DNA of 64,000 bases from positions 2,438,501 through 2,502,500 of the forward strand of contig NZ_FNTJ01000001.1 of NCBI RefSeq assembly GCF_900105185.1. Reading direction: 5' to 3'. The position numbers and the translations under genes are program-made. This document shows, one piece after another, positions 17,790 to 28,491 of the stretch. The first letter of the stretch is position 1; each line of letters opens with the position of its first letter. Below the pieces are notes generated by a model. The model worked only from the letters and a program-made list of their open reading frames with translations, was not told the DNA's origin and ran no database searches. The stretch comes from Pseudomonas saponiphila (GTDB lineage: Bacteria; Pseudomonadota; Gammaproteobacteria; Pseudomonadales; Pseudomonadaceae).

Positions 17790-18527
17790 TCAAAAGGACT
17801 TCTTGACGCTGGCCACCCAGGTGGCGCCGCACAGGTCGCTGAAGCCGTAGTTGCTGGTGCACTGGCTGCGGGACAGATCGGTGCCGATGTAGCTCAGGCC
17901 CAGTTCCAGCCCGGCCATGTCCCGGGTCAGTTTGGCCTCCCACTCGCGGTAGCTGTCATCGCTCTGGCCCGAGGCGCGGATCAGTCGTGGGTCCTTGAAG
18001 TCCATCTCGCCATAGCGCAGGTGCAGCCCCAGCTCCAGCGGCAATCGGGTCTCGTAGCCGAGGTAGCGGTACAGGGTGCTCTGCTGGCTGTCGATGCCGG
18101 GGGCATCGTTGGAGTAATAGGCCGCGAGCTTGACCCCGTAAACGCTGAGGATGCCGTACACCTCGCTCTGGTTGAACTGCGCTTCCCGGGGGTAGCTGTA
18201 CTTCAGGTAGCCCAGGTCCAGGCTCAGGTCCTGGCTGGCCTGCCACAGCCAGCCGCCGTAGTAGTCGACTTCCTGGCGGGTCTTCAGACCGCCACCGAAG
18301 TCGACGTTGGAACTCCAGCTGCCCAGGTACAGGCCGCTGCCATGCAGTAGCGTCACGGCGGCCTGGGCTGCGGGGTCGTTCTGGGTCTGGGAGATGCCGC
18401 GGGTGCGGTAGTCGCTGGCCAGGGTCAGTTCCAGTTCCACTGTCAGGTCGTCGGTTAGGGGCAGGGCGTGGCTGGCCGGGGGCAGCAGGCACGCGGCGCC
18501 CAGGGTGAGCAGGGTTAGGGGCTTCAT
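17790..18527 (-). CDS. TorF-family putative outer-membrane porin
   Basis: A 245-residue protein with a signal peptide (LLTLGAACLLPPASHA) and alternating beta-strand pattern ending in aromatic Phe (ASVKKSF), as outer-membrane barrels do. The segment LASDYRTRGISQTQNDPAAQ is the hallmark start of the Gcw_chp/TorF family. Its transport substrate is unknown. It lies downstream of, and parallel to, the secreted amidohydrolase gene with a gap of about 100 bp. Confidence 0.88.
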   Translation of the reverse strand: MKPLTLLTLGAACLLPPASHALPLTDDLTVELELTLASDYRTRGISQTQNDPAAQAAVTLLHGSGLYLGSWSSNVDFGGGLKTRQEVDYYGGWLWQASQDLSLDLGYLKYSYPREAQFNQSEVYGILSVYGVKLAAYYSNDAPGIDSQQSTLYRYLGYETRLPLELGLHLRYGEMDFKDPRLIRASGQSDDSYREWEAKLTRDMAGLELGLSYIGTDLSRSQCTSNYGFSDLCGATWVASVKKSF

Positions 18528-18631
18528 GGGGATCCCGTTGTTGTGATTGTTATGGGGGGGAAGCGGGCAAGGCGGCGCCGTGCCCCGGCGTCATCAGAGC
18601 GCGGGGCAGGCGTTGCAACGGTGGGCGGAGC

Positions 18632-20374
18632 TCAGAGCGGGCGGTTATAGACCTCGCGACCGGCGAACCAGGTCTGCAGTACCTGGGTTTCATGCAGGGC
18701 CTTTTCGTCCACGGCAAACACGTCGCGGTCGAGGACGATGAAGTCGGCCTGCTTGCCGGCCGTCAGTGAGCCGATCTGCTGTTCCAGGCCCAGGGTGCGT
18801 GCGGCATTGAGGGTGTAGGCGTAGAACATGGTTTCGCGATCCAGGCGTTCATCAGCATTGAGCACCCCCAGCGGCCCCTGGCGGGTGATGGCCTGGGCCA
18901 TGGCGTTCCACGGGTTGGGCGAGGACACCGGCCAGTCGCTGGCGCCGGCGATGGTCGCGCCCTGCTTGAGCAGCGAGTGCGCCGGGTACTGGTAGCGGAA
19001 CGCCAGGGCGCTGACGTAGGGCTTGATCATGTTCGTGGTGTAGTCGTCGGCCGAAGCCCAGAGCAGTTGCATCGAAGCCACCACGTTGAGCGGCTTGAAA
19101 CGGGCGAATTCCTTGGGGTTGACCATCTGCAGGTGGGTGATGGAGTGGCTGATGCCGCTCTGACGATCCTGGCGTGCCTGCTCGATGCCGTTCAGCGATT
19201 CGCGCACCGCGCGGTCGCCGATGGCGTGGATGTGGACCAGCCAGCCGCGCTGGTCGATGGCACTGACCAACTCGCCGAAGTGCGCCGGGTCGATCAGCAG
19301 TTCGCCGGGTTTGTGGGAGTTGTTGTAGGGCTCGATCATCGCCGCGCTCTGGGCCGGGTATTCGATCACCCCGTCGGCGAAGATCTTGATCCCCGGCAGG
19401 GTCAGGTTGGGAATGCCCTGGAACTGCTGGCGCACCTTGTCCAGGGTGTCGAGGTCGGCGGGACGGCTACGGGGGTTGGCCACCAGCAGTGCGGCGATGT
19501 GGGCGGTCAGCCCGTCGCTTTCGGCCAGGGCCTTGTAGGCCGGCAGCACGCCGACGGAGTGTTCGGTGGGCTTGATGGCGAACACCGCTTCGCCGGGGGC
19601 GGCGTTGGCGGCGGGGTCCATCCAGGCGGTAATCCCCAGGCTGTTGTTGTAGTGCAGGGCCGATTGCGCAGCGCGCAGCATCTGCTCCGGGCCCGGCGCC
19701 GGCATTTTCGCGGCCACCCGGTCCCAGCCGGCGTCCACCAGGAAACCGTTGGGGCGGCCGTCGGGCAGTTGGCCAATGGTGTTGCGCTCGGCCTCGGGCA
19801 GGCTCTTGAGCAGGGCGGCGTCGATTCCGGCGCGCTTTAGCATGAAGTCATTGGCCCAGGCGGTATGGTGATCGCTGCCGGTGAATACCACTGGCACGCC
19901 GGCCCATTCACCCTGATTGAAACGCTGGCCCAGAGCCTGGGCCTGGGCCCAGTAGGCCGAGCTCATGCCGGCGATGCTGAGTACGTCGGCATGCCGGGCG
20001 CTGCCGTCGTCCCGCCAGGCGCGCAGGCGTTTTTCCAGTTCGTCGAGGCTGACCACTTCGTCCTGCAGGTTGGCGCTGGTCATTTCCAGGCCACCGAAGA
20101 TCGCATGGGAGTGAGTGTCGATCAGGCCCGGCATCAGGGTCTTGCCCCCCAGGTCGACGACCCGGGTGTGGCTGTCGATCAGTGCCTTGATCTGCGGGTC
20201 GCTGCCGGTTCGCAGAATCCTGCCGTTCTCCACCGCCAGGGCCTGGACCTTGGGCTGGGCGCGGTCGGCGGTGAAGATCTGGCCGTTGAGCAGCACCAGG
20301 TCGGCAGCGGCCATGGCTTCCAACGAGGCAAAACTCATGGCAGCCAGCAGCAGCGTCGGGGTCAATCTTTTCAT
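18632..20374 (-). CDS. Exported amidohydrolase (YtcJ-like)
   Basis: A 580-residue metal-dependent hydrolase with an N-terminal signal peptide (LLLAAMSFASLEAMA). The metal-binding HxH motif appears in LIDTHSHAIFGG, with later metal ligands in VHIHAIGDRAV and the late Asp in AGASDWPV. This fits the YtcJ-like amidohydrolase_3 branch. AAGGA lies 8 bases before the ATG. It is divergent from a LysR gene 103 bp away, the usual arrangement of a regulator and its target. Substrate unknown. Confidence 0.9.
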   Translation of the reverse strand: MKRLTPTLLLAAMSFASLEAMAAADLVLLNGQIFTADRAQPKVQALAVENGRILRTGSDPQIKALIDSHTRVVDLGGKTLMPGLIDTHSHAIFGGLEMTSANLQDEVVSLDELEKRLRAWRDDGSARHADVLSIAGMSSAYWAQAQALGQRFNQGEWAGVPVVFTGSDHHTAWANDFMLKRAGIDAALLKSLPEAERNTIGQLPDGRPNGFLVDAGWDRVAAKMPAPGPEQMLRAAQSALHYNNSLGITAWMDPAANAAPGEAVFAIKPTEHSVGVLPAYKALAESDGLTAHIAALLVANPRSRPADLDTLDKVRQQFQGIPNLTLPGIKIFADGVIEYPAQSAAMIEPYNNSHKPGELLIDPAHFGELVSAIDQRGWLVHIHAIGDRAVRESLNGIEQARQDRQSGISHSITHLQMVNPKEFARFKPLNVVASMQLLWASADDYTTNMIKPYVSALAFRYQYPAHSLLKQGATIAGASDWPVSSPNPWNAMAQAITRQGPLGVLNADERLDRETMFYAYTLNAARTLGLEQQIGSLTAGKQADFIVLDRDVFAVDEKALHETQVLQTWFAGREVYNRPL

Positions 20375-20477
20375 TGAACATTTCCTTGTTATTGCGTCTG
20401 ATCGCCAGATTAGGGGCTGCCCGCAGCGGGCAGAACGGCCGATTCACGAAAAACATTTTTGCCTGGATGGAAAAACC

Positions 20478-21395
20478 ATGGACAAGTGGAGTGCCTTGAA
20501 GATGTTCGTGGTCACCGCTCAGTTGGGCAGTTTCAGCCGGGCGGCGGAGCAGTTGGGCAAGACCCCGTCGGCCCTGACCAAGGCGGTCAACCATCTGGAG
20601 GCCGAGCTGGGTTCGCGCTTGTTCGAGCGCAGTACCCGGCGCATCGTGCTCACCGAAGTCGGCCGGCTCTACCTGGAGACCGCGCGCCAGGTGCTGCAGC
20701 GGCTGGAGGAGGTGGGCGAGGAGGTCGAGCAGTTGCAGCACGGTCTGCGCGGCAACCTCAAGGTCACCGCGCCGCTGGCCTATGGACAGGCGTTTCTCGA
20801 TCAGGTGTGTGACGGTTTTCTTGAGCAGTACCCGCAGATCAATCTGCAGGTGGACCTGTGCGACGAGTTCGTCAACCTGCTGGAAAGCGGCTACGACCTG
20901 GCCCTGCGCGAAGGCCATGACGACCTGCCGGGGCTGATTGCCCGGGTGGTCGGGAGCAACCGCCTGGCCCTGTGCGCCAGCCCGGTCTACCTGGCGCGCA
21001 AGGGCCGGCCGGTGAACCCGCAGACCCTGGAAGAGCATGAATGGCTGCTGTATCGCCACCCCTTGCTCAGCCGGGAGTTCTGGTGGGTCGAGCGCGATGG
21101 CCAGCGCCTGAGCCTGCCCCAGCCCCAGGCGCCACGCCTGCGCAGTGACAATTACGACCTGCTGCTGGCCAATGCCCTGGCCGGGCGCGGCCTGCTGCAC
21201 ACTCCGCTGTGGAGCGCCGCGCCGTACCTGGCTGACGGGCGTCTGGTGCAGGTCATGGCCGACTATGAGATCGACCCGGACAGCTTCGGTCCGCACATCC
21301 TCGCGGTGTACCCCAGCCACCGGCGGGCGACCGCCAAGGTGCAGGCGTTCATCGACTATGTCGGCGGCTTTCTGGCCCGCCACGGACTGGACTGA
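20478..21395 (+). CDS. LysR-family transcriptional regulator
   Basis: A 305-residue LysR protein of the AaeR/DsdC-like subgroup that begins MDKWSALKMFV. The helix-turn-helix is at about residues 18-40 (SFSRAAEQLGKTPSALTKAV) and the effector-binding domain follows. It diverges from the exported amidohydrolase gene, so it is a likely regulator of that gene and possibly of the porin beyond it. Confidence 0.92.
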   Translation: MDKWSALKMFVVTAQLGSFSRAAEQLGKTPSALTKAVNHLEAELGSRLFERSTRRIVLTEVGRLYLETARQVLQRLEEVGEEVEQLQHGLRGNLKVTAPLAYGQAFLDQVCDGFLEQYPQINLQVDLCDEFVNLLESGYDLALREGHDDLPGLIARVVGSNRLALCASPVYLARKGRPVNPQTLEEHEWLLYRHPLLSREFWWVERDGQRLSLPQPQAPRLRSDNYDLLLANALAGRGLLHTPLWSAAPYLADGRLVQVMADYEIDPDSFGPHILAVYPSHRRATAKVQAFIDYVGGFLARHGLD

Positions 21396-21426
21396 TTGGC
21401 GGTTCTTGTCAGATAAATCCGAGAGG

Positions 21427-21440
21427 AGTACAAATGTACT
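21427..21440 (+). promoter_or_regulatory. LexA2-type SOS operator over the lexA2 start codon
   Basis: The sequence AGTACAAATGTACT is a perfect palindrome of form AGTAC-N4-GTACT. This matches the motif class reported for Pseudomonas LexA2 (GTAC-N4-GTGC type) and differs from the classic CTG-N10-CAG box. It overlaps both the ribosome site and the ATG, so LexA2 bound here would block its own operon. Confidence 0.75.
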
Positions 21441-22051
21441 CCATGACGACTTTATCTCCCCGCCGCAGCGCCATCCTGACCTTTATCCGCGAGCGCATCG
21501 CCGATCACGGCCAGCCCCCGAGCCTCGCTGAAATCAGCGAGGCTTTTGGTTTCGCCTCGCGCAGCGTGGCGCGCAAGCATGTGCTGGCGCTGACCCAGGC
21601 CGGGTTCATCGAGGTCAACCCGCATCAGGCCCGGGGCATTCGCCTGCTCAACCAGCCACGGCGCCCCGAGCTGCTGGAAATACCGGTGCTGGGGCGGGTC
21701 GCCGCCGGTGCGCCGATTGGCGTCGATGCAGAAATCCACGGTCAGTTGTGGCTGGACCCGGGGATGTTCTCCCGCACTCCGGATTACCTGCTGCGGGTCC
21801 AGGGCGACTCGATGATCGATGACGGCATTCTCGACGGCGATCTGGTGGCGGTGCGCCGCAGCAGCGAGGTGCGCAACGGCCAGACCGTGATCGCTCGCCT
21901 GGATGGCGAGGTGACCATCAAGCGTTTCGAGCGCAAGGGCCAGGGCATCCGCCTGCTGCCGCGCAACCCGGCCTACCAGCCGATCGAGGTCAGCGCCGAG
22001 CACGAGCTGTTTATCGAGGGCGTGTTCTGCGGCCTGGTGAGGCCAGGCTGA
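21434..22051 (+). CDS. lexA: LexA2 repressor/autoprotease of the SOS mutagenesis operon
   Basis: A 205-residue LexA paralogue with an N-terminal winged helix (SLAEISEAFGFASRSVARKH) and an S24 peptidase domain. The self-cleavage Ala-Gly is in GRVAAGAPIG, the catalytic Ser in QGDSMIDDGIL, and the Lys in VTIKRF. The ATG at 21434 has GGAG 5 bases upstream; the ATG at 21443 would be too far. It is the first gene of lexA2-imuA-imuB-dnaE2; its TGA shares an A with the imuA ATG (TGATG). Confidence 0.93.
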   Translation: MYSMTTLSPRRSAILTFIRERIADHGQPPSLAEISEAFGFASRSVARKHVLALTQAGFIEVNPHQARGIRLLNQPRRPELLEIPVLGRVAAGAPIGVDAEIHGQLWLDPGMFSRTPDYLLRVQGDSMIDDGILDGDLVAVRRSSEVRNGQTVIARLDGEVTIKRFERKGQGIRLLPRNPAYQPIEVSAEHELFIEGVFCGLVRPG

Positions 22052-22668
22052 TGGGCGCCGTGGTCGCACTGGATACCCTGTTCAATGGCGGACGGGTATG
22101 GAAAGGCCGCCCGGCGGCCGCGCCGGTCAGCCTGCACCCGACGGGGCATGCCGCTCTGGATGCGGTGCTGCCCACGGGCGGTTGGCCGGAGGCTGCGCTG
22201 ACGGAAATCCTCATCGCCGCCCAGGGCCTGGGCGAGCTGCAGTTGCTGTGGCCGAGCCTGGCGCGGCTGACCGCGGCGGGGGAGCGGGTGGTGTTGGTGG
22301 CGCCACCGTTCGTGCCCTATCCCCAGGCCTGGCAGAACGCCGGGGTGGATGTGCGCCAGTTGTCGATCATCCAGGCCGGGGAGCGCGATGCCCTGTGGGC
22401 CGCCGAGCAGTGCCTGCGTTCCGGCAGTTGCGGCGCGGTGCTGTGCTGGCCGCGGCAGGTCGACGATCGCGCCCTGCGGCGCCTGCAGGTGGCGGCGGAA
22501 AGTGGCCAGACCCTGGCCTTCGCCTATCGGCCCCTGGAGGCTGCGCACAACCCGTCGCCGGCGGCCCTGAGGATCAGCGTGCAGGGCCGCCCTGTGCAGT
22601 TGCGGGTGCTCAAGTGCCGGGGCGGGCTGGCCCATCCGGCGCCTATTGCCTGGCCCGCCGGGCACTGA
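22051..22668 (+). CDS. imuA: Translesion synthesis-associated protein ImuA
   Basis: A 205-residue RecA/SulA-related protein of the mutasome cassette. The opening LHPTGHAALDAVLPTGGWPEAALTEIL is the typical ImuA pattern, with no complete Walker A. With ImuB and DnaE2 it supports damage-induced mutagenesis. It overlaps lexA2 by one base and is followed by imuB after 7 bp. Confidence 0.92.
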   Translation: MGAVVALDTLFNGGRVWKGRPAAAPVSLHPTGHAALDAVLPTGGWPEAALTEILIAAQGLGELQLLWPSLARLTAAGERVVLVAPPFVPYPQAWQNAGVDVRQLSIIQAGERDALWAAEQCLRSGSCGAVLCWPRQVDDRALRRLQVAAESGQTLAFAYRPLEAAHNPSPAALRISVQGRPVQLRVLKCRGGLAHPAPIAWPAGH

Positions 22669-22675
22669 GGTTGGC

Positions 22676-24091
22676 ATGCGCTGGGTGTGTATCCTGTTCC
22701 CGCAATTGGCGCTGGACGCGGTGTTGCGTCAGCGCGCCGAACCCGAGGCGCCCCTGGCGCTGCTCAGTGGCACCCCGCAGCGCCGGGTGATCCAGGCGGT
22801 GAACGGCGCCGCCCGCGAGCTGGGCCTGCGCCCCGGGCAATCGCTGACTGCCGCCCAGGCCCTGACCAAAGCCTTTGCCAGCGCCGAATACGACCCCCGG
22901 CAGATCGAGCACTGGCAGCAGTTTCTCGCCGCCTGGGCCTATGGCTTCAGTTCCCAGGTCAGCGTGGCCTACCCGCGTACCCTGGTGCTGGAGATCGAAT
23001 CCAGCCTGGGCCTGTTCGGCCCCTGGCCGCAACTGGAGGCGCGGTTGCGCCGAGAGTTGCAGGCCCTGGGCTTTCGCCATCGGATCGTTGCCGCGCCCAA
23101 TCCGGCGGCGGCCCGGGTCCTGGCCAATGCCTATGACGGCTTGGCGGTGGCCGACGGCGAGGCTTTGCTCCAGGCCCTGGAGTGCATGCCCATCGAGCGT
23201 CTGGGGCTGGCCCCGGAGCAGGCCACGGCCCTGTCGCGCATGGGGGTGCGCAGCTTCCAGCAACTGCGGGAGCTGCCCCGGCCCAGCCTGGCCCGGCGTT
23301 TTGACGGCCGCTTGCTCAAGCACCTGGATACCCTGCTCGGCGAGCGTCCGCTGGGGCTGGCGTTCTATCAGCCGCCGGACCGTTTCGACCTGCGCATCGA
23401 GCTGAATTTCGATGTGCTGTCGCACCAGGCGCTGCTGTTTCCCCTGCGCCGGCTGACCGCCGACCTGGCGGCCTTTCTCTGTGGTCGCGACAGCGGGGTG
23501 CAGCGCTTTGCCCTGCACCTGGAACACGCCGAAGGCGCCGACACCCTGATCCCGGTGGGGCTGCTCAGCGCCGAGCGCGACCCGGCGATGCTGTTCGAAT
23601 TGGCCCGCGGGCGCCTGGAGCAGATCCAGGTGCCGGCGCCGGTGCGCAACCTGCGGCTGGTGGCCGAGGACCTGCCGCTGTTCGTGCCCCGGCACACGGA
23701 ATTGTTCGATGAGCGCCCGCAGCAGAACCTGCCCTGGGAGCAGTTGCGCGAACGCCTGCGGGCGCGCCTGGGGGATGACGCGGTGCAGGGCCTGGGGTAT
23801 CGCGCCGATCATCGACCGGAGCGCAGTTGGCAACCCCAGGCCGACCCGCAGCCGTGCCCGGCCAACCCCGGGCTGCGCCGCCCCGGCTGGCTGTTCAGCG
23901 AAGTGCAGCCCTTGAACGAAGGCAGCGTGCGGATTCTCATGGGCCCGGAGCGCATCGAGTCCGGCTGGTGGGACGGCGCCGACGTACGCCGCGACTACTA
24001 TTTGATCGAAACCGCGGCCGGCCAGCAGGGCTGGGCCTATCGTCAGGTGGGCGAACCCGGGCCCTTGCTCCTGCAAGGCTGGTTCGCATGA
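22676..24091 (+). CDS. imuB: ImuB, Y-family polymerase-like protein without catalytic acids
   Basis: A 471-residue protein of the Y-family polymerase fold. The N-terminus [15 protein letters not shown] lacks the catalytic Asp normally found there, fitting ImuB as a non-catalytic hub that links the beta clamp and DnaE2. GAGG stands 5 bases before the ATG at 22676. The gene overlaps dnaE2 by 4 bp (ATGA at 24088-24091). Confidence 0.93.
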   Translation: MRWVCILFPQLALDAVLRQRAEPEAPLALLSGTPQRRVIQAVNGAARELGLRPGQSLTAAQALTKAFASAEYDPRQIEHWQQFLAAWAYGFSSQVSVAYPRTLVLEIESSLGLFGPWPQLEARLRRELQALGFRHRIVAAPNPAAARVLANAYDGLAVADGEALLQALECMPIERLGLAPEQATALSRMGVRSFQQLRELPRPSLARRFDGRLLKHLDTLLGERPLGLAFYQPPDRFDLRIELNFDVLSHQALLFPLRRLTADLAAFLCGRDSGVQRFALHLEHAEGADTLIPVGLLSAERDPAMLFELARGRLEQIQVPAPVRNLRLVAEDLPLFVPRHTELFDERPQQNLPWEQLRERLRARLGDDAVQGLGYRADHRPERSWQPQADPQPCPANPGLRRPGWLFSEVQPLNEGSVRILMGPERIESGWWDGADVRRDYYLIETAAGQQGWAYRQVGEPGPLLLQGWFA

Positions 24092-27000
24092 GCGCTTACG
24101 CCGAGCTGCACTGCCTGTCCAACTTCAGTTTCCAGCGCGGCGCCTCCAGTGCCGCCGAGTTGTTCCAGCGCGCCAAGGCCCTGGGCTACCAGGCCCTGGC
24201 GATCACCGACGAATGCACCCTGGCGGGAATCGTCCGTGCCTGGCAGGCCTCCCGCGACAGCGGCCTGAAGCTGATCGTCGGCAGCGAAATGCAGGTCGAG
24301 GACGGCCCGCGACTGGTGCTGCTGGTGGAGGACCTGGCGGGTTACCAGGGCCTGTGCCGGTTGATCACCCGGGCCCGGCGCCGGGCCGAGAAGGGTAGTT
24401 ATCGTCTGCTGCGCGAGGACTTCGCCGAGCCCTTGCCGGGGCTGCTGGCCCTGTGGCTGACGGGCGCCGGCGAGCCGCTGGCCCAGGGCCGCTGGTTGCA
24501 GCAGGTGTTCGCCGAGCGCCTGTGGCTGGCGCTGGAGCTGCATTGCGGCCAGGACGATGCCCGGCACCTGCAACAGCGGCTGGCCCTGGCCCGGCAACTG
24601 GGGCTGCCGGCCGTGGCCTGTGGCGATGTGCACATGCACGTGCGCGGGCGCCGGGCGCTGCAGGACACCATGACCGCGATCCGCCATCACCTGCCGGTGG
24701 CCGAGGCCGGGCAACGCCTGTTTGCCAACGGCGAGCGTCACCTGCGCCCCATCGAGGTGCTGCAAGGCCTGTACCCGCAAGTCCTGCTCGACGAATCGCT
24801 GGCCATCGCCGGGCGTTGCGTTTTCGACCTCGGCCAACTGCGCTACCAATACCCCCGGGAGCTGGTGCCCGAGGGGCATGACGCCGGGTCCTGGCTGCGG
24901 CTGCTGACCCAGCGCGGCATTCTGCGCCGCTGGCCCGCCGGGGCCCGGGTCGAGGTACTGCAGCAGATCGAGCATGAGCTGAAGTTGATCGGCGACCTGG
25001 GCTACGAGAGTTATTTCCTCACCGTGCACGACATCGTCGACTTCGCCCGGCGCCAGCACATCCTTTGCCAGGGCCGGGGCTCGGCGGCCAACTCGGTGGT
25101 GTGTTTCGTCCTCGGCATCACCGAGATCGACCCGGACCGCTCGACCCTGCTGTTCGAGCGCTTTCTGTCCCGCGAGCGCAACGAGCCGCCGGACATCGAC
25201 GTCGACTTCGAACACGAGCGCCGCGAAGAGGTGCTGCAGTACGTGTTCCAGCGTTACGGCCGGCACCGCGCGGCGCTGACCGCGGTGGTCAGCACCTACC
25301 ACGGCGCCGGGGCGGTGCGCGATGTGGCCAAGGCCCTGGGCCTGCCGCCGGATCAGGTCAACGCCCTGGCCGACTGCTGCGGCCACTGGAGCGACACCCC
25401 GCCCAGCGTCGAGCGCTTGCAGGAGGTCGGCTTCGACCCCGAGAGCCCGGTGCTGCGCCGGGTCCTGAGCCTGACCGGGCAATTGATCGGCTTTCCCCGG
25501 CACTTGTCCCAGCACCCCGGCGGCTTCGTGATTTCCGAGCAGCCCCTGGACCAACTGGTGCCGGTGGAGAACGCGACCATGGCCGAGCGCACGGTGATCC
25601 AGTGGGACAAGGACGACCTGGACATGGTCGGCCTGCTCAAGGTGGACATCCTCGCCCTGGGCATGCTCAGCGCCATCCGCCGCTGTTTCGACCTGATCCA
25701 CGGCTACCGCGGCCAGCGCTACAGCCTCACCAGCATTCCGGCCGAAGACCGCGCCACCTACGAAATGATTGGCCGCGCCGACACCATCGGCGTGTTCCAG
25801 ATCGAGTCCCGGGCGCAGATGTCGATGTTGCCCCGGCTCAGGCCGCAGAACTTCTACGACCTGGTGATCGAGGTGGCCATCGTCCGCCCCGGGCCGATCC
25901 AGGGCGGCATGGTTCATCCCTACCTGCGCCGGCGTAACCGTGAAGAGCCGGAAACCTATCCGTCTCCGGAGCTTGAAGGCGTGCTCAAGCGCACCCTGGG
26001 GGTGCCGCTGTTTCAGGAACAGGTGATGCAGATCGCGATTGTCGCCGCCGACTACACCCCCGGCGAGGCCGACCAGTTGCGCCGCTCCATGGCCGCCTGG
26101 AAGCGCCACGGCGGCCTGGAACCGCACCGCGAACGGCTGCGCCTGGGCATGCGCAAGAACGGCTACAGCGACGCGTTCGCCGCGCAGATCTTCGAGCAGA
26201 TCAAGGGCTTTGGCAGCTACGGCTTTCCCGAGTCCCATGCCGCCAGCTTTGCCTTGCTGACCTACGCCAGCTGCTGGCTCAAGTGCCACGAACCGGCGGC
26301 CTTCGCCTGCGCCCTGATCAACAGCTGGCCCATGGGTTTCTACAGCCCGGACCAGATCCTCCAGGATGCTCGGCGCCACGGCTTGCAGATTTTGCCGGTG
26401 GATGTGAGCGCCAGTGACTGGGACTGCAGCCTGGACGCTGAACAGGGCCAGTCCGGGCAGCCGGCCTTGCGCCTGGGGCTGCGCATGATCAAGGGCTTTC
26501 GCCAGGAGGATGGCCTGCGCATCGAAAGCGCCCGCCGGCAGCGGGTCTTTGTCGATATTGCCGACTTGGCCGAGCGGGCCCGGCTGGATGTCCGGGCCCA
26601 GGAACTGCTGGCGGATGCCGGAGCCCTGCGGGCGCTGGCCGGGGATCGCTACCGGGCGCGCTGGGAAGTGGCCGGGGTGGAGAAGCAACTGGGGCTGTTC
26701 GCCGATCTGCCACGCCAGGAGGAGGCCCCGGTGAACCTGCCTCGGCCGAGTGTCGGCGAGGATCTGCAGGCCGATTACCACAGCCTCGGCACCACCCTGG
26801 GGCCCCATCCTCTGGCGCTGCTGCGTGCGCAGCTCAAGGCCCGGCGTTGCCGCAGCTCGCGCGAGCTGCTGGCGGTGGAACACGGGCGTTCGGTGAGCGT
26901 GGCCGGGCTGGTCACCGGACGCCAGCGTCCGGGTACCGCCAGCGGAGTGACCTTCGTCACCCTGGAAGACGAGTTCGGCAACGTCAACGTGGTGGTCTGG

Positions 27001-27168
27001 CGCGATCTGGCCGAGCGCCAGCGCCGGGTGCTGGTGGGCTCGCAGTTGCTCAAGGTCGACGGCACCCTGGAAAGCGAGGGTGAAGTGCGCCACCTGATTG
27101 CCGGGCGCCTGACGGACCTGAGCCCGCTGCTGGATGGCATCAGCGTGCGCAGTCGGGATTTTCGCTGA
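24088..27168 (+). CDS. dnaE2: Error-prone DNA polymerase DnaE2
   Basis: A 1026-residue alpha-type polymerase of the error-prone branch. It has an N-terminal PHP domain ([15 protein letters not shown]), the polymerase palm with the catalytic Asp pair in [15 protein letters not shown], and a C-terminal OB-fold nucleic acid domain ([33 protein letters not shown]). It performs lesion bypass under SOS control together with ImuA/B. The start is coupled to imuB. Confidence 0.96.
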   Translation: MSAYAELHCLSNFSFQRGASSAAELFQRAKALGYQALAITDECTLAGIVRAWQASRDSGLKLIVGSEMQVEDGPRLVLLVEDLAGYQGLCRLITRARRRAEKGSYRLLREDFAEPLPGLLALWLTGAGEPLAQGRWLQQVFAERLWLALELHCGQDDARHLQQRLALARQLGLPAVACGDVHMHVRGRRALQDTMTAIRHHLPVAEAGQRLFANGERHLRPIEVLQGLYPQVLLDESLAIAGRCVFDLGQLRYQYPRELVPEGHDAGSWLRLLTQRGILRRWPAGARVEVLQQIEHELKLIGDLGYESYFLTVHDIVDFARRQHILCQGRGSAANSVVCFVLGITEIDPDRSTLLFERFLSRERNEPPDIDVDFEHERREEVLQYVFQRYGRHRAALTAVVSTYHGAGAVRDVAKALGLPPDQVNALADCCGHWSDTPPSVERLQEVGFDPESPVLRRVLSLTGQLIGFPRHLSQHPGGFVISEQPLDQLVPVENATMAERTVIQWDKDDLDMVGLLKVDILALGMLSAIRRCFDLIHGYRGQRYSLTSIPAEDRATYEMIGRADTIGVFQIESRAQMSMLPRLRPQNFYDLVIEVAIVRPGPIQGGMVHPYLRRRNREEPETYPSPELEGVLKRTLGVPLFQEQVMQIAIVAADYTPGEADQLRRSMAAWKRHGGLEPHRERLRLGMRKNGYSDAFAAQIFEQIKGFGSYGFPESHAASFALLTYASCWLKCHEPAAFACALINSWPMGFYSPDQILQDARRHGLQILPVDVSASDWDCSLDAEQGQSGQPALRLGLRMIKGFRQEDGLRIESARRQRVFVDIADLAERARLDVRAQELLADAGALRALAGDRYRARWEVAGVEKQLGLFADLPRQEEAPVNLPRPSVGEDLQADYHSLGTTLGPHPLALLRAQLKARRCRSSRELLAVEHGRSVSVAGLVTGRQRPGTASGVTFVTLEDEFGNVNVVVWRDLAERQRRVLVGSQLLKVDGTLESEGEVRHLIAGRLTDLSPLLDGISVRSRDFR

Positions 27169-27411
27169 GGGATCAGGCACTTGCCGCAAGGGTCGGAGCG
27201 ACCGCTGAAGCGGCCAGTCAAGAGAATGACGTCAAGCTTTTTTATTCCTTTTCGCAATGATGGCGTTTTGGCATAATCGCCGCCGATGCTGCCCCCTGCA
27301 TCAAGTTTCACAACGCCCTGACTGCCCTTGCCCAGCCCGCACAGACCGGGTTTCGGAGCGCGTGCGGCAGGGCGAAAGTGCGTTTAATGGATACTCAAAA
27401 AGGAACCTGGA

Positions 27412-28092
27412 GTGAGATTGATCTCGAAGTTGATGTTGTCCGGCGTAGCACTGGCGGTGCTGGCGGGCATGAGCGGTTGCGCCACTGAAAGCTCCCGCGC
27501 CTTGCCGGTGGAAAAGGTCCAGAGCGCCAGCCAGGTGTGGACCGGGGCCCGGGTGCCGATGGCGGTGGGCAAGTTCGATAACCGTTCCAGCTACATGCGC
27601 GGGATCTTCTCCGACGGCGTCGACCGCCTCGGCGGCCAGGCCAAGACCATCCTCATCACCCACCTGCAGCAGACCAACCGGTTCAACGTGCTGGATCGCG
27701 ACAACATGGGCGAGATCCAGCAGGAAGCGGCGCTCAAGGGCCAGGCGCAGAAACTCAAGGGCGCGGATTTCGTGGTCACCGGCGACGTCACCGAGTTCGG
27801 CCGCAAGGAAACCGGCGACCGCCAGCTGTTCGGCATTCTCGGCCGCGGCAAGACCCAGGTGGCCTACGCCAAGGTGGCGTTGAACATCGTCAACATCAGC
27901 ACGTCCGAAGTGGTCTATTCGACCCAGGGCGCTGGCGAGTATGCGCTGTCCAACCGTGAAGTGATCGGCTTCGGCGGCACCGCCTCCTACGACTCGACCC
28001 TCAACGGCAAGGTGCTGGACCTGGCCATGCGCGAGGCGGTCAACCGCATGGTCGAGGCCATCGACACTGGCGCCTGGAAACCCGGCCGCTGA
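27412..28092 (+). CDS. CsgG/HfaB-like lipoprotein
   Basis: A 226-residue lipoprotein with lipobox GMSGC at about residues 19-23. The body (VGKFDNRSS, GGQAKTILITHLQQTNRFNVLDR, GADFVVTGDVTEFG) matches the CsgG/HfaB family, whose best known member makes the outer-membrane curli secretion pore. There are no curli genes here. The start is GTG with AGGA 7 bases upstream. First gene of a three-lipoprotein operon with DUF4810 and DUF799 partners. Confidence 0.88.
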   Translation: MRLISKLMLSGVALAVLAGMSGCATESSRALPVEKVQSASQVWTGARVPMAVGKFDNRSSYMRGIFSDGVDRLGGQAKTILITHLQQTNRFNVLDRDNMGEIQQEAALKGQAQKLKGADFVVTGDVTEFGRKETGDRQLFGILGRGKTQVAYAKVALNIVNISTSEVVYSTQGAGEYALSNREVIGFGGTASYDSTLNGKVLDLAMREAVNRMVEAIDTGAWKPGR

Positions 28093-28119
28093 TCAGCACT
28101 GCTAACAGGGAGACGAAGC

Positions 28120-28491
28120 ATGTTCAAGACAATCACCGCGCGGCCACTGCTGGCCGGCGCCTTGCTGGGCAGCGTTTTGCTGGCCGGTTGCAGCGGGCCG
28201 AAGACGCTGTACCAGTGGGAAACCTACCAGGCCCAGACCTACGAATACTTCAAGGGCGAGGAAGCCCGCGAGGCCCAGGTCGAGGCGCTGGAGCGCGACC
28301 TGCAGAAGATCAAGTCCACCGGCAGGGCGGTACCGCCGGGTTACCACGCGCACCTGGGCATGCTCTACGCGGGCCTGGGCAAGGATGACCAGATGGTGCA
28401 GCAGTTCAATACCGAGAAGGCGCTGTTCCCCGAGTCTGCCTCGTACATGGACTTTCTGCTGAAAAACGCCAAGCAGGGAGCTGCCCAATGA
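28120..28491 (+). CDS. DUF4810 lipoprotein
   Basis: A 123-residue lipoprotein (lipobox LLAGCSG) with the short sequence TLYQWETYQAQTYEYFKG and later tetratricopeptide-like helices (HAHLGMLYAGLGKDDQMVQQF). This is the DUF4810 family, which travels with CsgG-like and DUF799 lipoproteins. GGGAG stands 7 bases before the ATG. Overlaps the next gene by 4 bp. Confidence 0.88.
   Translation: MFKTITARPLLAGALLGSVLLAGCSGPKTLYQWETYQAQTYEYFKGEEAREAQVEALERDLQKIKSTGRAVPPGYHAHLGMLYAGLGKDDQMVQQFNTEKALFPESASYMDFLLKNAKQGAAQ

Noticed and set aside
24043..27189. Long minus-strand open frame of about 1048 codons opposite dnaE2
   Set aside because: Shadow of dnaE2 in high-GC DNA; the plus-strand frame carries all polymerase motifs and the opposite frame has no family resemblance.
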